Counted from the stretch's first letter, positions 8,834 through 16,944 are shown. The stretch is DNA of 64,000 bases from Alistipes communis (GCF_006542665.1 NZ_AP019735.1:1798001-1862000), one strand, 5' to 3'. Notes: generated by a model not told the origin, from the sequence alone. A program made the numbers and translations.

Positions 8834-8918
8834 CGGAAAGAGAGGGATTCGAACCCCCGGAACCTCTCGGTTCAACGGTTTTCAAGACCGCCGCAATCGA
8901 CCGCTCTGCCATCTTTCC
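8834..8918 (-). tRNA. tRNA-Ser (anticodon TGA)
   Basis: On the minus strand the acceptor stem GGAAAGA/TCTTTCC pairs fully (8918-8912 with 8841-8835). The anticodon loop CTTGAAA gives TGA. A long variable arm (class II tRNA) follows, and the T arm contains GGTTCGAATCC. Length 85 nt, CCA not encoded. Confidence 0.95.
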
Positions 8919-8923
8919 GGCGA

Positions 8924-8955
8924 CAAAAGTAGCACCTTATTTCCATTTTACCAAA
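8924..8955 (-). promoter_or_regulatory. promoter of tRNA-Ser
   Basis: Minus strand: TTTG (8955-8952), 20-bp spacer, TACTTTTG (8931-8924), ending 5 bp before the tRNA. Confidence 0.7.
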
Positions 8956-9153
8956 TTCCGGCCGGGATTTCGCCCCGCGCCCTTCCGGCGTGCGGCGGTC
9001 GGCGCACGGCCTTCCTGAACGGCCGTGCGCGGCTGCGGTTCCGACCGGCTGCTTGCCCGTTGTCCGTGTTCCTGCCGTGCGTCGCCCGTGCGGTCGCGGT
9101 CTCCCTTTGCCGGCGGGGAAAAAGGTCGAAACGGATGTTCGGGAAATTTTTAT

Positions 9154-9161
9154 TAACTTTG
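9154..9161 (+). promoter_or_regulatory. -7 box upstream of the HU-like gene
   Basis: TAACTTTG fits TAnnTTTG, 58 bp before the start codon. The -33 element is poor. Confidence 0.5.
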
Positions 9162-9219
9162 TCGGATACGGTTAGGATTTCGAGACGAAGAATGTTGTAA
9201 CCTTTATACCCTCTCTGTT

Positions 9220-9483
9220 ATGAACAAATCTCAATTGGCGGAGGCCGTGGCCCGTGAGGCGCGGCTTTCGAAGATCGATGCCGTGAAGGCGCTCAATGCG
9301 TTCGTCAAGGTCGCCGTCGAGGCGTTGCGCGGCGATGAGAAGATTCTGCTGACGGGGCTGGGGACGTTTTCGACCGTCCGTTACCCCGAGCGTATGGGAC
9401 GCAATCCCCGCACCGGCGCACCCGTGCGGATCCCGGCGCGCCGTGCCGTGCGCTTCCGCCCGTCGCGCACGATCGAAGACTGA
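9220..9483 (+). CDS. HU/IHF-family DNA-binding protein
   Basis: An 87-aa basic protein of standard HU length. MNKSQLAEAVAREARLSKIDA is the helical dimerisation start, GLGTFSTVRYPERMGRNPRTG is the HU signature that leads into the beta-arm, and IPARRAVRFRPSRTI closes it. It should bind and bend DNA as a dimer and help compact the nucleoid. Monocistronic, with a promoter box upstream; the next promoter begins 34 bp after its stop. Whether it is the main HU or one of several paralogues cannot be told from here. Confidence 0.93.
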   Translation: MNKSQLAEAVAREARLSKIDAVKALNAFVKVAVEALRGDEKILLTGLGTFSTVRYPERMGRNPRTGAPVRIPARRAVRFRPSRTIED

Positions 9484-9517
9484 ACGGGCGAAACGACCGA
9501 TCCGCTGAAAAAAACGC

Positions 9518-9525
9518 TATCTTTG
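9518..9525 (+). promoter_or_regulatory. -7 box upstream of the aminotransferase
   Basis: TATCTTTG, an exact TAnnTTTG match, 47 bp before the start codon at 9573. Confidence 0.5.
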
Positions 9526-9572
9526 CCGCACATCCGATCCGTTGAGGATGTCACAGACGAAAACCGCTCGCT

Positions 9573-10781
9573 ATGCCGCAAATTTCCCTTCGGGCCTGTG
9601 AAATGCCCGAGTCGCCGATTCGAAAACTCTTTCCGCTGGCCGAGGCCGCCAAGGCCCGCGGCGTGAAGGTCTATCATCTCAACATCGGCCAGCCCGATCT
9701 GCCCACGCCGCAGGTGGGGCTGGACGCCTTGAAGCAGGTAGACCGCACCGTGCTGGAATACAGCCCCAGCGACGGCTACCGGTCGCTGCGCGAAAAGCTG
9801 GTCGAGTATTACGCCCAGTACCAGATCCGCCTGACGGCCGACGACATCATCGTCACGACGGGAGGCTCCGAAGCGGTGCTTTTCGCCTTCATGTCGTGCC
9901 TCAATCCGGGCGACGAGATCATCGTACCCGAACCGGCCTACGCCAACTACATGGCTTTCGCCGTATCGGCCGGCGCCGTGATCCGGCCGATCACCGCCTC
10001 GATCGAGGACGGCTTTGCGCTGCCGTCGGTCGAGAAGTTCGAGGAGCTTATCAACGACCGCACGCGCGGCATCCTGATCTGCAACCCCAACAACCCGACG
10101 GGGTACCTCTATACGCGCCGCGAGATGATGCAGATCCGCGATCTGGTGAAGCGCTACGACCTTTTTCTCTTTTCGGACGAAGTCTACCGCGAATTCATCT
10201 ATACGGGGTCGCCCTATATCTCGGCCTGCCATCTGGAGGGGATCGAGCAGAACGTGGTGCTGATCGACTCGGTGTCGAAACGCTACTCGGAGTGCGGCAT
10301 CCGCATCGGGGCGCTCATCACCAAAAACCGTGCGCTGCACGACGCCGTGATGAAGTTCTGCCAGGCGCGGCTGTCGCCGCCGCTCGTGGGGCAGATCGTC
10401 GCCGAGGCGTCGATCGATGCGCCGCGCGAGTACCATACGGAGGTGTACGACGAGTATATCGCCCGCCGCAAGTGTCTGATCGACGGTCTGAATCGCCTGC
10501 CGGGCGTCTATTCGCCGATCCCCATGGGTGCATTCTACACCGTGGCGCGGCTGCCGATCGACGACAGCGACCGTTTCTGCGCGTGGTGCCTCGGCGAATT
10601 CGACTACGAGGGCGAGACGGTGATGCTGGCTCCCGCCTCGGGGTTCTACTCCGACCCGACGTGCGGTCGCAACGAGGTGCGCATCGCCTATGTGCTTTGC
10701 CAGCAGGATTTGCAGCGTGCGATCCGCGTGCTGGGCGAGGCGCTGAAACGCTATCGACGCGAGGTGATGGGGGAGGAGTGA
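9573..10781 (+). CDS. PLP-dependent aminotransferase, class I/II
   Basis: A 402-aa fold-type I aminotransferase. Family landmarks in order: HLNIGQPDLPTP, GYRSLREKL, VTTGGSEAVLFAF, NPNNPTGYLYTR, FSDEVYREF, and the PLP-lysine region LIDSVSKRYSECGIRIG; FYSDPTCGRNEVRIAYV contains the substrate-carboxylate Arg. This is the aspartate/aromatic aminotransferase-like branch; the actual amino acid is not readable. Cytoplasmic, monocistronic, with its own promoter and terminator. The serine before the PLP lysine is S-V-S-K rather than the common S-F-S-K, which does not affect the call. Confidence 0.88.
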   Translation: MPQISLRACEMPESPIRKLFPLAEAAKARGVKVYHLNIGQPDLPTPQVGLDALKQVDRTVLEYSPSDGYRSLREKLVEYYAQYQIRLTADDIIVTTGGSEAVLFAFMSCLNPGDEIIVPEPAYANYMAFAVSAGAVIRPITASIEDGFALPSVEKFEELINDRTRGILICNPNNPTGYLYTRREMMQIRDLVKRYDLFLFSDEVYREFIYTGSPYISACHLEGIEQNVVLIDSVSKRYSECGIRIGALITKNRALHDAVMKFCQARLSPPLVGQIVAEASIDAPREYHTEVYDEYIARRKCLIDGLNRLPGVYSPIPMGAFYTVARLPIDDSDRFCAWCLGEFDYEGETVMLAPASGFYSDPTCGRNEVRIAYVLCQQDLQRAIRVLGEALKRYRREVMGEE

Positions 10782-10800
10782 TCCTGCCCGAACGACTGGA

Positions 10801-10828
10801 AAACGGAATCCTGCGGGATTCCGTTTTT
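10801..10828 (+). terminator. intrinsic terminator of the aminotransferase gene
   Basis: 11-bp stem AAACGGAATCC/GGATTCCGTTT with TGCG loop and T5, 20 bp after the stop codon. Confidence 0.85.
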
Positions 10829-10999
10829 CGTTCGCTGAAAGGGCGGATGTCCGTGCGGATGCGTCGGACGATGATTCCTCCGGTTTCATGCGGAGGGATC
10901 GTGCAGCGCGCAGTTTCCCAAATTGAAATAACATTGTTCGAAGTCAATATTGATTTTCAGGAACTTTTTGGCGTAATTTGCTGCTGTTTTTACATGAGT

Positions 11000-11032
11000 G
11001 TTGTTCAATGTGAAAATTATTTTCTATTTTTG
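11000..11032 (+). promoter_or_regulatory. promoter-like site in a gene-free stretch
   Basis: TTG at 11001-11003, 21-bp spacer, TATTTTTG at 11025-11032. The stretch 10829-11330 has no recognised gene, so the product may be a small RNA or a long leader for the gene at 11331. Confidence 0.35.
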
Positions 11033-11136
11033 TCTTGCCGCGCAAGCGGCAGACATACAGAAAGTGTTTTCGCACTGTCCTAATCTGAAAATGTGGCAAT
11101 TTTCAACGAATCAAGGACAACGAACGGCACTCATTT

Positions 11137-11166
11137 CTTGTTAGCATATGGCAAGGCGTATTTTTG
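11137..11166 (+). promoter_or_regulatory. second promoter-like site before the 11331 gene
   Basis: CTTG at 11137-11140, 18-bp spacer, TATTTTTG at 11159-11166. Confidence 0.35.
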
Positions 11167-11190
11167 TGCGCCTATATCCCATATCTATCA

Positions 11191-11271
11191 AGTGTGGGGT
11201 ATTGCATCTTCGTTTATTTGATTCGGGTTCGCCACAACCTTCAGATTGATAAACGAAATCGGCTCCACACT
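11191..11271. repeat. imperfect inverted repeat upstream of the hypothetical gene
   Basis: AGTGTGG (11191-11197) and TTCGTTTAT (11209-11217) are mirrored by ATAAACGAA (11249-11257) and CCACACT (11265-11271). The two halves frame a 31-bp centre and could fold as a long interrupted hairpin or mark an element end. Confidence 0.4.
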
Positions 11272-11330
11272 TTCTTTTTGCTATTACCCAGCCATACAGG
11301 AGCCGAGTGGCATTGATAAATCAACGTATT

Positions 11331-11669
11331 ATGAGAGCAGAAACACAGTATGAAGATTTTATTGGCACGGTGGCGGCCGATTTCAATGCCGACGATTCGT
11401 TTGTCGAATTTTGCCGAGCAGTCGACATTGATCTTAACCGATATAAACCAGTCGGATTCCGATTCCATTGCAGTTATGGGAAATTCGATACGGCAATTCA
11501 TTGTCAAGATTTGCATGAAGCGAAACCATATCTTGTCGAATTGAAATTTAAATGCGAGCCTATCGAGGTGTTTTTCCATTTATTCCGTGCATTGCAGGTG
11601 GTGGCATATGATCGCACTTGTGGAGAATATACAGAATTGCCGATTGAAAAGTCGTTTGTACTCGAATAA
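11331..11669 (+). CDS. hypothetical protein, AT-rich gene
   Basis: A 112-aa acidic protein without signal peptide or membrane segment that I cannot assign to a family. It starts MRAETQYEDFIGTVAADFN and ends in LPIEKSFVLE. Base composition is much lower in GC than the surrounding chromosome and codon use is correspondingly AT-rich, as for the next genes, suggesting acquisition. The ATG at 11331 is preferred over an in-frame GTG eight codons upstream. It lies 22 bp before the lipoprotein gene at 11692 and may be co-transcribed with it. Confidence 0.55.
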   Translation: MRAETQYEDFIGTVAADFNADDSFVEFCRAVDIDLNRYKPVGFRFHCSYGKFDTAIHCQDLHEAKPYLVELKFKCEPIEVFFHLFRALQVVAYDRTCGEYTELPIEKSFVLE

Positions 11670-11691
11670 TTAATTATTAAATGTTGTTATT

Positions 11692-12390
11692 ATGAAAAAA
11701 CTTTGGCTGGTAGGATTGGTTGCGGTTATTTTGTGTAATTGTAGTAAAGAAAACGACGGAAACAGCGGGTCGTTACCGCCATTACCTGATCCGGATGATG
11801 TTTGTTCGGCGATGGATAATATTGAATTTATGAATTTTTGCTATGAAAAATTCGATGCGAATAAGGATGGTAAAGTATCGGTAAGAGAGGCCGAGGCTGT
11901 GCGAGAAATAGCTTTCTCTAAGGGAGAAGGATTAAGGGGTTCGTTAAAAGGAATCGAACGGTTTCCTAATTTGGAAATATTAGATTGCGATAGCTACTAT
12001 TGGGCTTCGGGCACGTGGTATTATAAATTTTCTTTTGCAGAATTGGATCTTCGATATAATAAAATGCTGAAAGAAGTGCTATTACATACATGTTCCAATC
12101 TTGTAACACTGGATTTGAGCCGAAATACGATGTTGGAGGAGTTGTCTGTATATGAGTGTAATGCGCTAAATACTTTGATACTTCCGGAAAATCTGAAAAA
12201 AATCGTTGGAGGTGATTGCCCGATATTACAGAAAATAATATGTTATGCAAAAAATCCTCCCAAGGGTTCTGATCCCGATTATTATTTGCGCTTCCCGGAA
12301 GAATGTGTTGTTTATGTTCCGGCCTCAAGTGTGGAAGCGTATAAGACAACAACGTTTTGGATGAAACTTGACATTCGGCCTTTGAACTAA
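11692..12390 (+). CDS. lipoprotein with EF-hand-like and leucine-rich repeat segments
   Basis: A 232-aa protein. MKKLWLVGLVAVILCNC is a lipoprotein signal with the lipid-attached Cys at 17, so it is anchored in a membrane. Residues near 54-66 (DANKDGKVSVREA) form an EF-hand or dockerin-like calcium loop. The following part repeats short leucine-rich units (IERFPNLEILDC, SNLVTLDLSRNTMLEELSVYECNALNTLIL) like BspA-type surface proteins, and it ends with YVPASSVEAYK, a frequent end of Bacteroidetes BspA-like proteins. Function is unknown; adhesion or binding is a guess. AT-rich like its neighbour. A terminator follows immediately. Confidence 0.75.
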   Translation: MKKLWLVGLVAVILCNCSKENDGNSGSLPPLPDPDDVCSAMDNIEFMNFCYEKFDANKDGKVSVREAEAVREIAFSKGEGLRGSLKGIERFPNLEILDCDSYYWASGTWYYKFSFAELDLRYNKMLKEVLLHTCSNLVTLDLSRNTMLEELSVYECNALNTLILPENLKKIVGGDCPILQKIICYAKNPPKGSDPDYYLRFPEECVVYVPASSVEAYKTTTFWMKLDIRPLN

Positions 12391-12393
12391 AAG

Positions 12394-12424
12394 AAAAAAC
12401 CGAACTTTCAAAGTTCGGTTTTTT
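12394..12424. terminator. bidirectional intrinsic terminator
   Basis: Long A-flanked and T-flanked stem (AACCGAACTTT with AAAGTTCGGTT), 2-nt centre, T6 on the plus strand, 4 bp after the lipoprotein stop. Confidence 0.85.
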
Positions 12425-12708
12425 CATAGGGTTTTTCCAGTTACAATCTAAATAAATTTGGATCAAAGGCTTTGGTTAAATCTGTTTTTTTTCTTTCATT
12501 TACAATACATTGCGATTCTTGGTTAGTTTCCCGACCAAAGATCAAGCACGATGTACCGGACACCTTTAGCTCTCTTGAAAGCCGAGATATCAGAACCCGT
12601 AAAAATCCTTTGGTAAACAGACTTTCCACAGCGGTCAGTATCCTGCCGCATGTTTCTGTATTGTTTACAAAGGCGAGAGGAGCAATCTATTTTGGTTTCA
12701 CATCCTAG
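12425..12708. other. no intact gene; possible decayed mobile DNA
   Basis: Short overlapping open frames on both strands, none with a recognisable domain. It borders the IS256 transposase remnant and has the same AT-rich composition, so it may be further decayed transposase sequence, but I could not align it. Confidence 0.3.
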
Positions 12709-12929
12709 GTTCGGCGGATGATCTACACGACAAATACCGTCGAGGGATACCATTGGCAAATCCGTAAAGTCACTAAAAATAAAAGGTATTTTCCCTTCGG
12801 ATACGGCCCTCGAAAAACTCACCTACCTATACACAAATCCGTCGCAAATAGACGATGCTCATTACAAACTGGGGACAGACCGCACAGCAACTCGCAATCC
12901 GATTCAATGATCGGTTTTCTATCATGTAA
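12709..12929 (+). pseudogene. C-terminal remnant of an IS256-family transposase
   Basis: The reading VRRMIYTTNTVEGYHWQIR, continuing KVTKNKRYFP, is the conserved C-terminal block of IS256 (mutator-type) transposases. The match continues in the +1 frame as SDTALEKLTYL and then in a third frame as TQIRRK, stop, TMLITNWGQTAQQLAIRFND and RFSIM, ending with a TAA at 12927-12929. So at least two frameshifts and one in-frame stop break it, and the N-terminal two thirds with the catalytic residues are absent or beyond recognition. TTGACACATTTTG at about 13014 resembles an IS256 terminal repeat, but I see no left partner. Inactive relic. Confidence 0.8.
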
Positions 12930-13053
12930 ATATGGAAAAGATCCAAAAAATAGCATTAAATTTACGAAACGATTTCGGGATTGCTAATGATCCCAAAATC
13001 GCTCCGAAAAACTATTGACACATTTTGATTTACGCTCCCTTGCTTTATATTTC

Positions 13054-13087
13054 ACTCCTGCCAAAAGTATGTTTGGCAGGAGTTTTT
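13054..13087 (+). terminator. intrinsic terminator downstream of the transposase relic
   Basis: 12-bp perfect stem ACTCCTGCCAAA/TTTGGCAGGAGT with 6-nt loop and T-run. No intact gene precedes it. Confidence 0.8.
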
Positions 13088-13121
13088 ATGTTTACAAAAT
13101 TAGTTAAGACAAGGAATTTAC

Positions 13122-13151
13122 TTTGAAAGCCAAAAGATTTTGTTATCTTTG
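13122..13151 (+). promoter_or_regulatory. promoter upstream of the zinc-ribbon gene
   Basis: TTTG (13122-13125), 18-bp spacer, TATCTTTG (13144-13151). The start codon is 183 bp downstream, leaving a long leader. Confidence 0.55.
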
Positions 13152-13334
13152 TATCAAATAAGGGTTATTTGACAAGATGGTTACGCAATGTAGCGAATTT
13201 CGCACATTCTCCAAATCGTTACCAAAACCCCTGCAAAATCTTCTTAAATCCTGTTTATCAGATTGAGACATCTATCAACTGATTGCTTAAAATATGCAGG
13301 ATAGGAGCTAGCCGGCAAGAATTCTATTATTGAA

Positions 13335-13619
13335 ATGGAGGAGCACTGGCAGTGTCAGAACTGCGGAAATTCCGTGCCGGACGGATTGACTGTATGTCCG
13401 AAATGCGGATTGGTTAAAGGTGGATTCGACGAGTCGCCGGAACAGACGGCAGACGGCTTGGAGATAGCTCGGGTCGAACGGAACGTCAAAGTAGAAATTC
13501 CATTTATTTTGTATCTGGGAGCGGTCTGTTCGATCGTGTTGTTGGGCGTCTTGGTTTATCTGTTGATAGAACTGTCGGGAATCGCTCGTGGATTTTCAGA
13601 ATTCATTCATGGGATATAA
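13335..13619 (+). CDS. small zinc-ribbon membrane protein
   Basis: A 94-aa protein. The N-terminus has two CxxC knuckles (CQNCG at residues 7-11 and CPKCG at 21-25) typical of a zinc-ribbon. A charged linker follows, then one strong membrane helix at about residues 57-81 (IPFILYLGAVCSIVLLGVLV). Topology suggests a cytoplasmic ribbon on a single-pass anchor. Such proteins are common in Bacteroidetes but have no assigned function. Moderately AT-rich. The next gene begins 118 bp later. Confidence 0.7.
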   Translation: MEEHWQCQNCGNSVPDGLTVCPKCGLVKGGFDESPEQTADGLEIARVERNVKVEIPFILYLGAVCSIVLLGVLVYLLIELSGIARGFSEFIHGI

Positions 13620-13737
13620 ATTCCGGAAAACCGGTAAGAAGAATATCCGTAGAATATTTGCTTTATGCCCGATACGACCGGGGATTGGTGCTGTTCGAGG
13701 TGGAAAAATATATGAAAAACTTAAATAACGATCGACG

Positions 13738-14148
13738 ATGAAAAAACTGTTTTTTGCAAGCCTGTGGGCTTTGGCTTGTTTGGTCGTAGCTTGTTCCGAT
13801 GAAAAAGACGAACCGAACGACGAGTCCGGATCGATCGTCGGCGAATGGGTATTTCAGAGGAACGAGTATTACCGGAACGGGAAACTGGTCGACAGTTTCA
13901 CGGCCGTGGAAGAGGAGGACAAAGCGATTGCGATCTTTCGGGAAGACGGAACCTATCGTTATTACGATTTCCCGCCTGAGGAGTATTACGACGGGACCTA
14001 CTCTTATGACGAAATGTCGGGCGTGTTGACGACGGATGACGGAGTGAATGAACAGACTTGTCTGACCGAAATAACCGTCTCGACGATGAAATGGATTTAC
14101 GACGAAGGCGACGGCGAGGTGCTCGTCGAATATTATTCACGGAAGTGA
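13738..14148 (+). CDS. small lipoprotein, lipocalin-like beta protein
   Basis: A 136-aa protein with lipoprotein signal MKKLFFASLWALACLVVAC (lipid-attached Cys 19). The mature part (GSIVGEWVFQRNEYYRNGKL, IAIFREDGTYRYYDF, GTYSYDEMSGVLTTDDG) has the G-x-W start and alternating beta strands of the lipocalin-like DUF family common in Bacteroidetes. It probably sits in the outer or inner membrane facing the periplasm. Function unknown. The ATG follows an AT-rich stretch (ATAACGATCGACG) and no other start is in reach. A strong terminator follows. Confidence 0.72.
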   Translation: MKKLFFASLWALACLVVACSDEKDEPNDESGSIVGEWVFQRNEYYRNGKLVDSFTAVEEEDKAIAIFREDGTYRYYDFPPEEYYDGTYSYDEMSGVLTTDDGVNEQTCLTEITVSTMKWIYDEGDGEVLVEYYSRK

Positions 14149-14172
14149 TCGGACGCCGGAACAGTCGGCTTT

Positions 14173-14200
14173 CGGGACGGGAACACCGTCCCGATTTTTT
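14173..14200 (+). terminator. intrinsic terminator of the small lipoprotein gene
   Basis: 8-bp stem CGGGACGG/CCGTCCCG, loop GAACA, followed by AT7. Confidence 0.85.
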
Positions 14201-14328
14201 TACGGATAAGCATTTTTTTGTGTACGGAACAGTCGTTGCCGATTTCGGGAAAGTCCGGAGAACGGAGTTTCCTTTTTCGGCCAAATGTTTACTTATATTC
14301 CAGAATTTCGGAAATAACGACCAAATAA

Positions 14329-14360
14329 TTTGTCGACGCGGCATTTAATTCCTACTTTTG
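14329..14360 (+). promoter_or_regulatory. promoter of the FadL-like gene
   Basis: TTTG (14329-14332), 20-bp spacer, TACTTTTG (14353-14360), 62 bp before the start codon. Confidence 0.7.
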
Positions 14361-14422
14361 CGCCGGATTTTTGTCTCGGAACGGAGCGCGTTTCGGGGCG
14401 TAACGGTTTAAAATTTGTGCGA

Positions 14423-15946
14423 ATGAAAAGACTTTTGACGCTTCTCGTGGCCGTCGTCTCGGCGACCGGTCTTCGGGCCGAGGGCTATCAGGTAAACAAC
14501 CTCTCGACCCGCCAGACGGGTATGGGCCATGTCGGCACGGCCATGAAACTCAATTCGGAATCCATCTTCTTCAACCCCGCTGCCACGGCGTTCCAGGATT
14601 CGAAATTCGACCTGTCGGTCGGCGCTGCGGGAATCCTTTCCTATTGTACCTACACCCCTTCGCCCACGATGGAGAACGGTTTCTATTCGGGCAACCGTCC
14701 CGAGTGGGAGTCCGACAACAAGATGTCGACGCCGATCTACGCCTATTTCAACTACAAACCTTCCGACCGCTGGGCCGTCGGCTTGGGTTTCTTCACGCCC
14801 AACGGTTCGTCGATGAACTGGGGCGACGACTGGCCCGGCGCGAATCTGGTGCAGGAGATCAATCTGGCGGCCTATACCGTGCAGCCGACCGTGTCGTTCA
14901 AGCTCTGCGACCGGGTGTCGATCGGTGCGGGTCTGATGATCACGTGGGGTAATTTCGATCTGTCGCGTTCGATGCTTCCCGTCGCGACGGGAAGTGCCAC
15001 GGCAGCCGGAGGCCTTCAATTGGCAGCGAGCAAGTTGCAGGCACAGGTCGATCAGTTGGAGCAGTTGCCCTCGACGCCCGAGATCGCCGCTCAGATCGCC
15101 GCTTTGAACGGATATATCGGTCAGGCCAATGCCGGAGCCGGTTATTTCGCGGCGAATCATGCCGGCGAAGCGCTGGTGTCGGCACGGCTCGAAGGCTCGG
15201 CCGATGTGGCCGTAGGCGTCAATGCGGGCATCATGTGGGATATCAATTCCGAGTGGTCGCTGGGCATGTCATGGCGTTCGCGCATGAATATGAAGGTGGG
15301 CAGCGGCCATGCGGCGCTCAGCTACGTTTCGCCCGAGACGCAGCAATACCTTACGCTGCTCAACGCGCTGAGCACGATGGCCGGCGGCAGCGAAGTGATT
15401 CCCGGACTGGATCGGGGAACCTTCTCGGCCGAGCTGCCGCTGCCGACGACCGTGACGTGGGGCGTCAGCTTCCGCCCCGCACCCAAGTGGGAGTTCGCCG
15501 TCGATCTGCAATGGGTCGGCTGGTCGGCCTACGAGGCGCTCAACGTGGAGTTCAACGAGAAGGAGCTGGGCATCGACCCGATCTATTCGGTGAAGAACTA
15601 CTCCAATACGCTCACGTTCCGGTTCGGCGGTCAGTACCGCGCCTGCGACTGGTTGACGGCGCGCATGGGTATGTACGTCGACGAAAGCCCCGTGAGCAGC
15701 GACTACCTCAATCCCGAAACGCCTTCGATGACGAAGGTCTCCTATACGGCCGGTCTGAGCTTCCGTCCCCGCAAGTACGTCTCGATCGACGTGGCCTACT
15801 GTTACGTTTCGTCGGCCGACCCCGAACGGACGGGTTCCTATCCGATTTACAGCTATCAGGACAACACGAAGCTCGAATCGATCTTTTCGGGCAATTACAA
15901 ACTCCACGCCCACGTCCTTTCGTTCGGTGTGGGATTCAATTTCTGA
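14423..15946 (+). CDS. FadL/OmpP1/TodX-family outer membrane transporter
   Basis: A 507-aa beta-barrel protein. MKRLLTLLVAVVSATGLRAEG is the signal peptide; the mature N-terminus GYQVNNLSTRQTGMGHVGTA and the NPAATAF segment are the hallmark of FadL-type barrels, which pass hydrophobic molecules such as fatty acids across the outer membrane. A Gln/Leu-rich helical insert lies near residues 195-230 (LQLAASKLQAQVDQLEQLPS), seen in Bacteroidetes members. The C-terminus LSFGVGFNF ends in Phe as expected for barrel assembly. The frame is open upstream but the signal peptide fixes the start. Ligand not known. Single gene. Confidence 0.9.
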   Translation: MKRLLTLLVAVVSATGLRAEGYQVNNLSTRQTGMGHVGTAMKLNSESIFFNPAATAFQDSKFDLSVGAAGILSYCTYTPSPTMENGFYSGNRPEWESDNKMSTPIYAYFNYKPSDRWAVGLGFFTPNGSSMNWGDDWPGANLVQEINLAAYTVQPTVSFKLCDRVSIGAGLMITWGNFDLSRSMLPVATGSATAAGGLQLAASKLQAQVDQLEQLPSTPEIAAQIAALNGYIGQANAGAGYFAANHAGEALVSARLEGSADVAVGVNAGIMWDINSEWSLGMSWRSRMNMKVGSGHAALSYVSPETQQYLTLLNALSTMAGGSEVIPGLDRGTFSAELPLPTTVTWGVSFRPAPKWEFAVDLQWVGWSAYEALNVEFNEKELGIDPIYSVKNYSNTLTFRFGGQYRACDWLTARMGMYVDESPVSSDYLNPETPSMTKVSYTAGLSFRPRKYVSIDVAYCYVSSADPERTGSYPIYSYQDNTKLESIFSGNYKLHAHVLSFGVGFNF

Positions 15947-15955
15947 GTCCGCCCG

Positions 15956-15984
15956 TTGTTTTTGCGGAAAAAACGCTATCTTTG
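15956..15984 (+). promoter_or_regulatory. promoter of tRNA-Arg
   Basis: TTG at 15956-15958, 18-bp spacer, exact TATCTTTG at 15977-15984. It lies 70 bp before the tRNA with a GC-rich hairpin (GCCGTCCGACGGC, about 15992-16004) between. Confidence 0.55.
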
Positions 15985-16054
15985 CGGAGCCTGCCGTCCG
16001 ACGGCCGGGCTCCGTTTTTTTTCGGGGCCGCCCGCACTGCGGGGCGGGCTGCGA

Positions 16055-16126
16055 GGCTCCATAGTTCAAGGGATAGAACGAGGGTTTCCTAAACCCTAAA
16101 TTCGCGTTCGAGTCGCGGTGGAGCTA
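16055..16126 (+). tRNA. tRNA-Arg (anticodon CCT)
   Basis: Acceptor stem GGCTCCA/TGGAGCT (first pair G-U), anticodon arm AGGGT TTCCTAA ACCCT giving CCT, T loop GTTCGAG. CCA not encoded. A G8 run begins 7 bp after its end and pairs with CCCCCGC at 16156-16162, a possible terminator hairpin without a good T-run. Confidence 0.93.
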
Positions 16127-16144
16127 CAAATGCGGGGGGGGAGG

Positions 16145-16176
16145 ATTGTCCGGTTCCCCCGCTTTGCGTATTTTTG
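16145..16176 (+). promoter_or_regulatory. promoter of the HAD phosphatase gene
   Basis: ATTG (16145-16148), 20-bp spacer, TATTTTTG (16169-16176), 23 bp before the start. Confidence 0.6.
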
Positions 16177-16199
16177 CTGCAAAATAAACAGAGAATCCG

Positions 16200-16847
16200 A
16201 TGACCCGACTCGCTATTTTCGATCTCGACGGAACGCTGCTCAACACGATCGGCGATCTGGCCGTCAGTTGCAACGCCGTGCTGGCGCTGCGCGGACTGCC
16301 GCAGCACAGTTACGAAGACTACTGTCGTTTCGTAGGCAACGGCATCATGCGGCTCGTGGAGCGCGCACTTCCCGAAGCACTGCGCACGCCTTACACGGTC
16401 GACGCCGTGCGACGCGATTTCGTGGCGTATTATCTCGCGCATATCGACGAACATACGCTCCCTTACGAGGGAATTCCCGAACTGCTGGACGAGTTGCAGC
16501 GGCGGGGCGTGCGGCTGGCCGTCGCGTCGAACAAGTTCCAGGCCGGCACCGAGAAGCTCATCGGCCGCTATTTCCCCGACATCCGCTTCGACGTGGTTCT
16601 GGGACAGCGTCCCGACGTGCCGCTCAAACCCGATCCGGCGGTCGTCGGCGAGATACTGACTGCGACGGGCGTCGCCGCCGGCGAGGTGCTCTACGTGGGC
16701 GATTCGGGGGTGGACATGCAGACGGCCGCCGCCGCCGGCGTCCGTTCGGCGGGCGTCACGTGGGGGTTCCGCACGCGTGCCGAGTTGGAGCAGAGCGGCG
16801 CCCGGCACATCGTAGACCGCCCTGCGGAGTTGCTCGGACTGTTGTAA
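16200..16847 (+). CDS. HAD-superfamily phosphatase, phosphoglycolate phosphatase-like
   Basis: A 215-aa HAD hydrolase. Motif I is IFDLDGTLLNT with both catalytic Asp, motif II is VASNK, motif III is the Lys in PLKPDP, and motif IV is YVGDSGVDMQTA. The helical cap between motif I and II is of the C1 type, as in Gph-like enzymes that hydrolyse 2-phosphoglycolate or other small phosphate esters. Exact substrate is not determined by sequence. Cytoplasmic, monocistronic; shares a terminator with the convergent sigma-54 activator gene. Confidence 0.85.
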   Translation: MTRLAIFDLDGTLLNTIGDLAVSCNAVLALRGLPQHSYEDYCRFVGNGIMRLVERALPEALRTPYTVDAVRRDFVAYYLAHIDEHTLPYEGIPELLDELQRRGVRLAVASNKFQAGTEKLIGRYFPDIRFDVVLGQRPDVPLKPDPAVVGEILTATGVAAGEVLYVGDSGVDMQTAAAAGVRSAGVTWGFRTRAELEQSGARHIVDRPAELLGLL

Positions 16848-16891
16848 TCTTTCCGGTCGGTTCTTCGGAGCCGGATTCTTCGCTGGTTATC

Positions 16892-16934
16892 AACGGAAAA
16901 CGGAATCTCCGAGAGATTCCGTTTTCCGTTTTGT
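16892..16934. terminator. bidirectional terminator between convergent genes
   Basis: 18-bp perfect stem (16892-16909 with 16913-16930), loop of 3, flanked by T on both strands, between the HAD gene and the minus-strand regulator. Confidence 0.9.
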
Positions 16935-16944
16935 GCGGGCGGCG

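Noticed and set aside
12523..12822. A 99-codon minus-strand frame over the transposase relic
   Set aside because: Its first third is the antisense of the IS256 motif; the rest is unrecognised and lies in decayed sequence.
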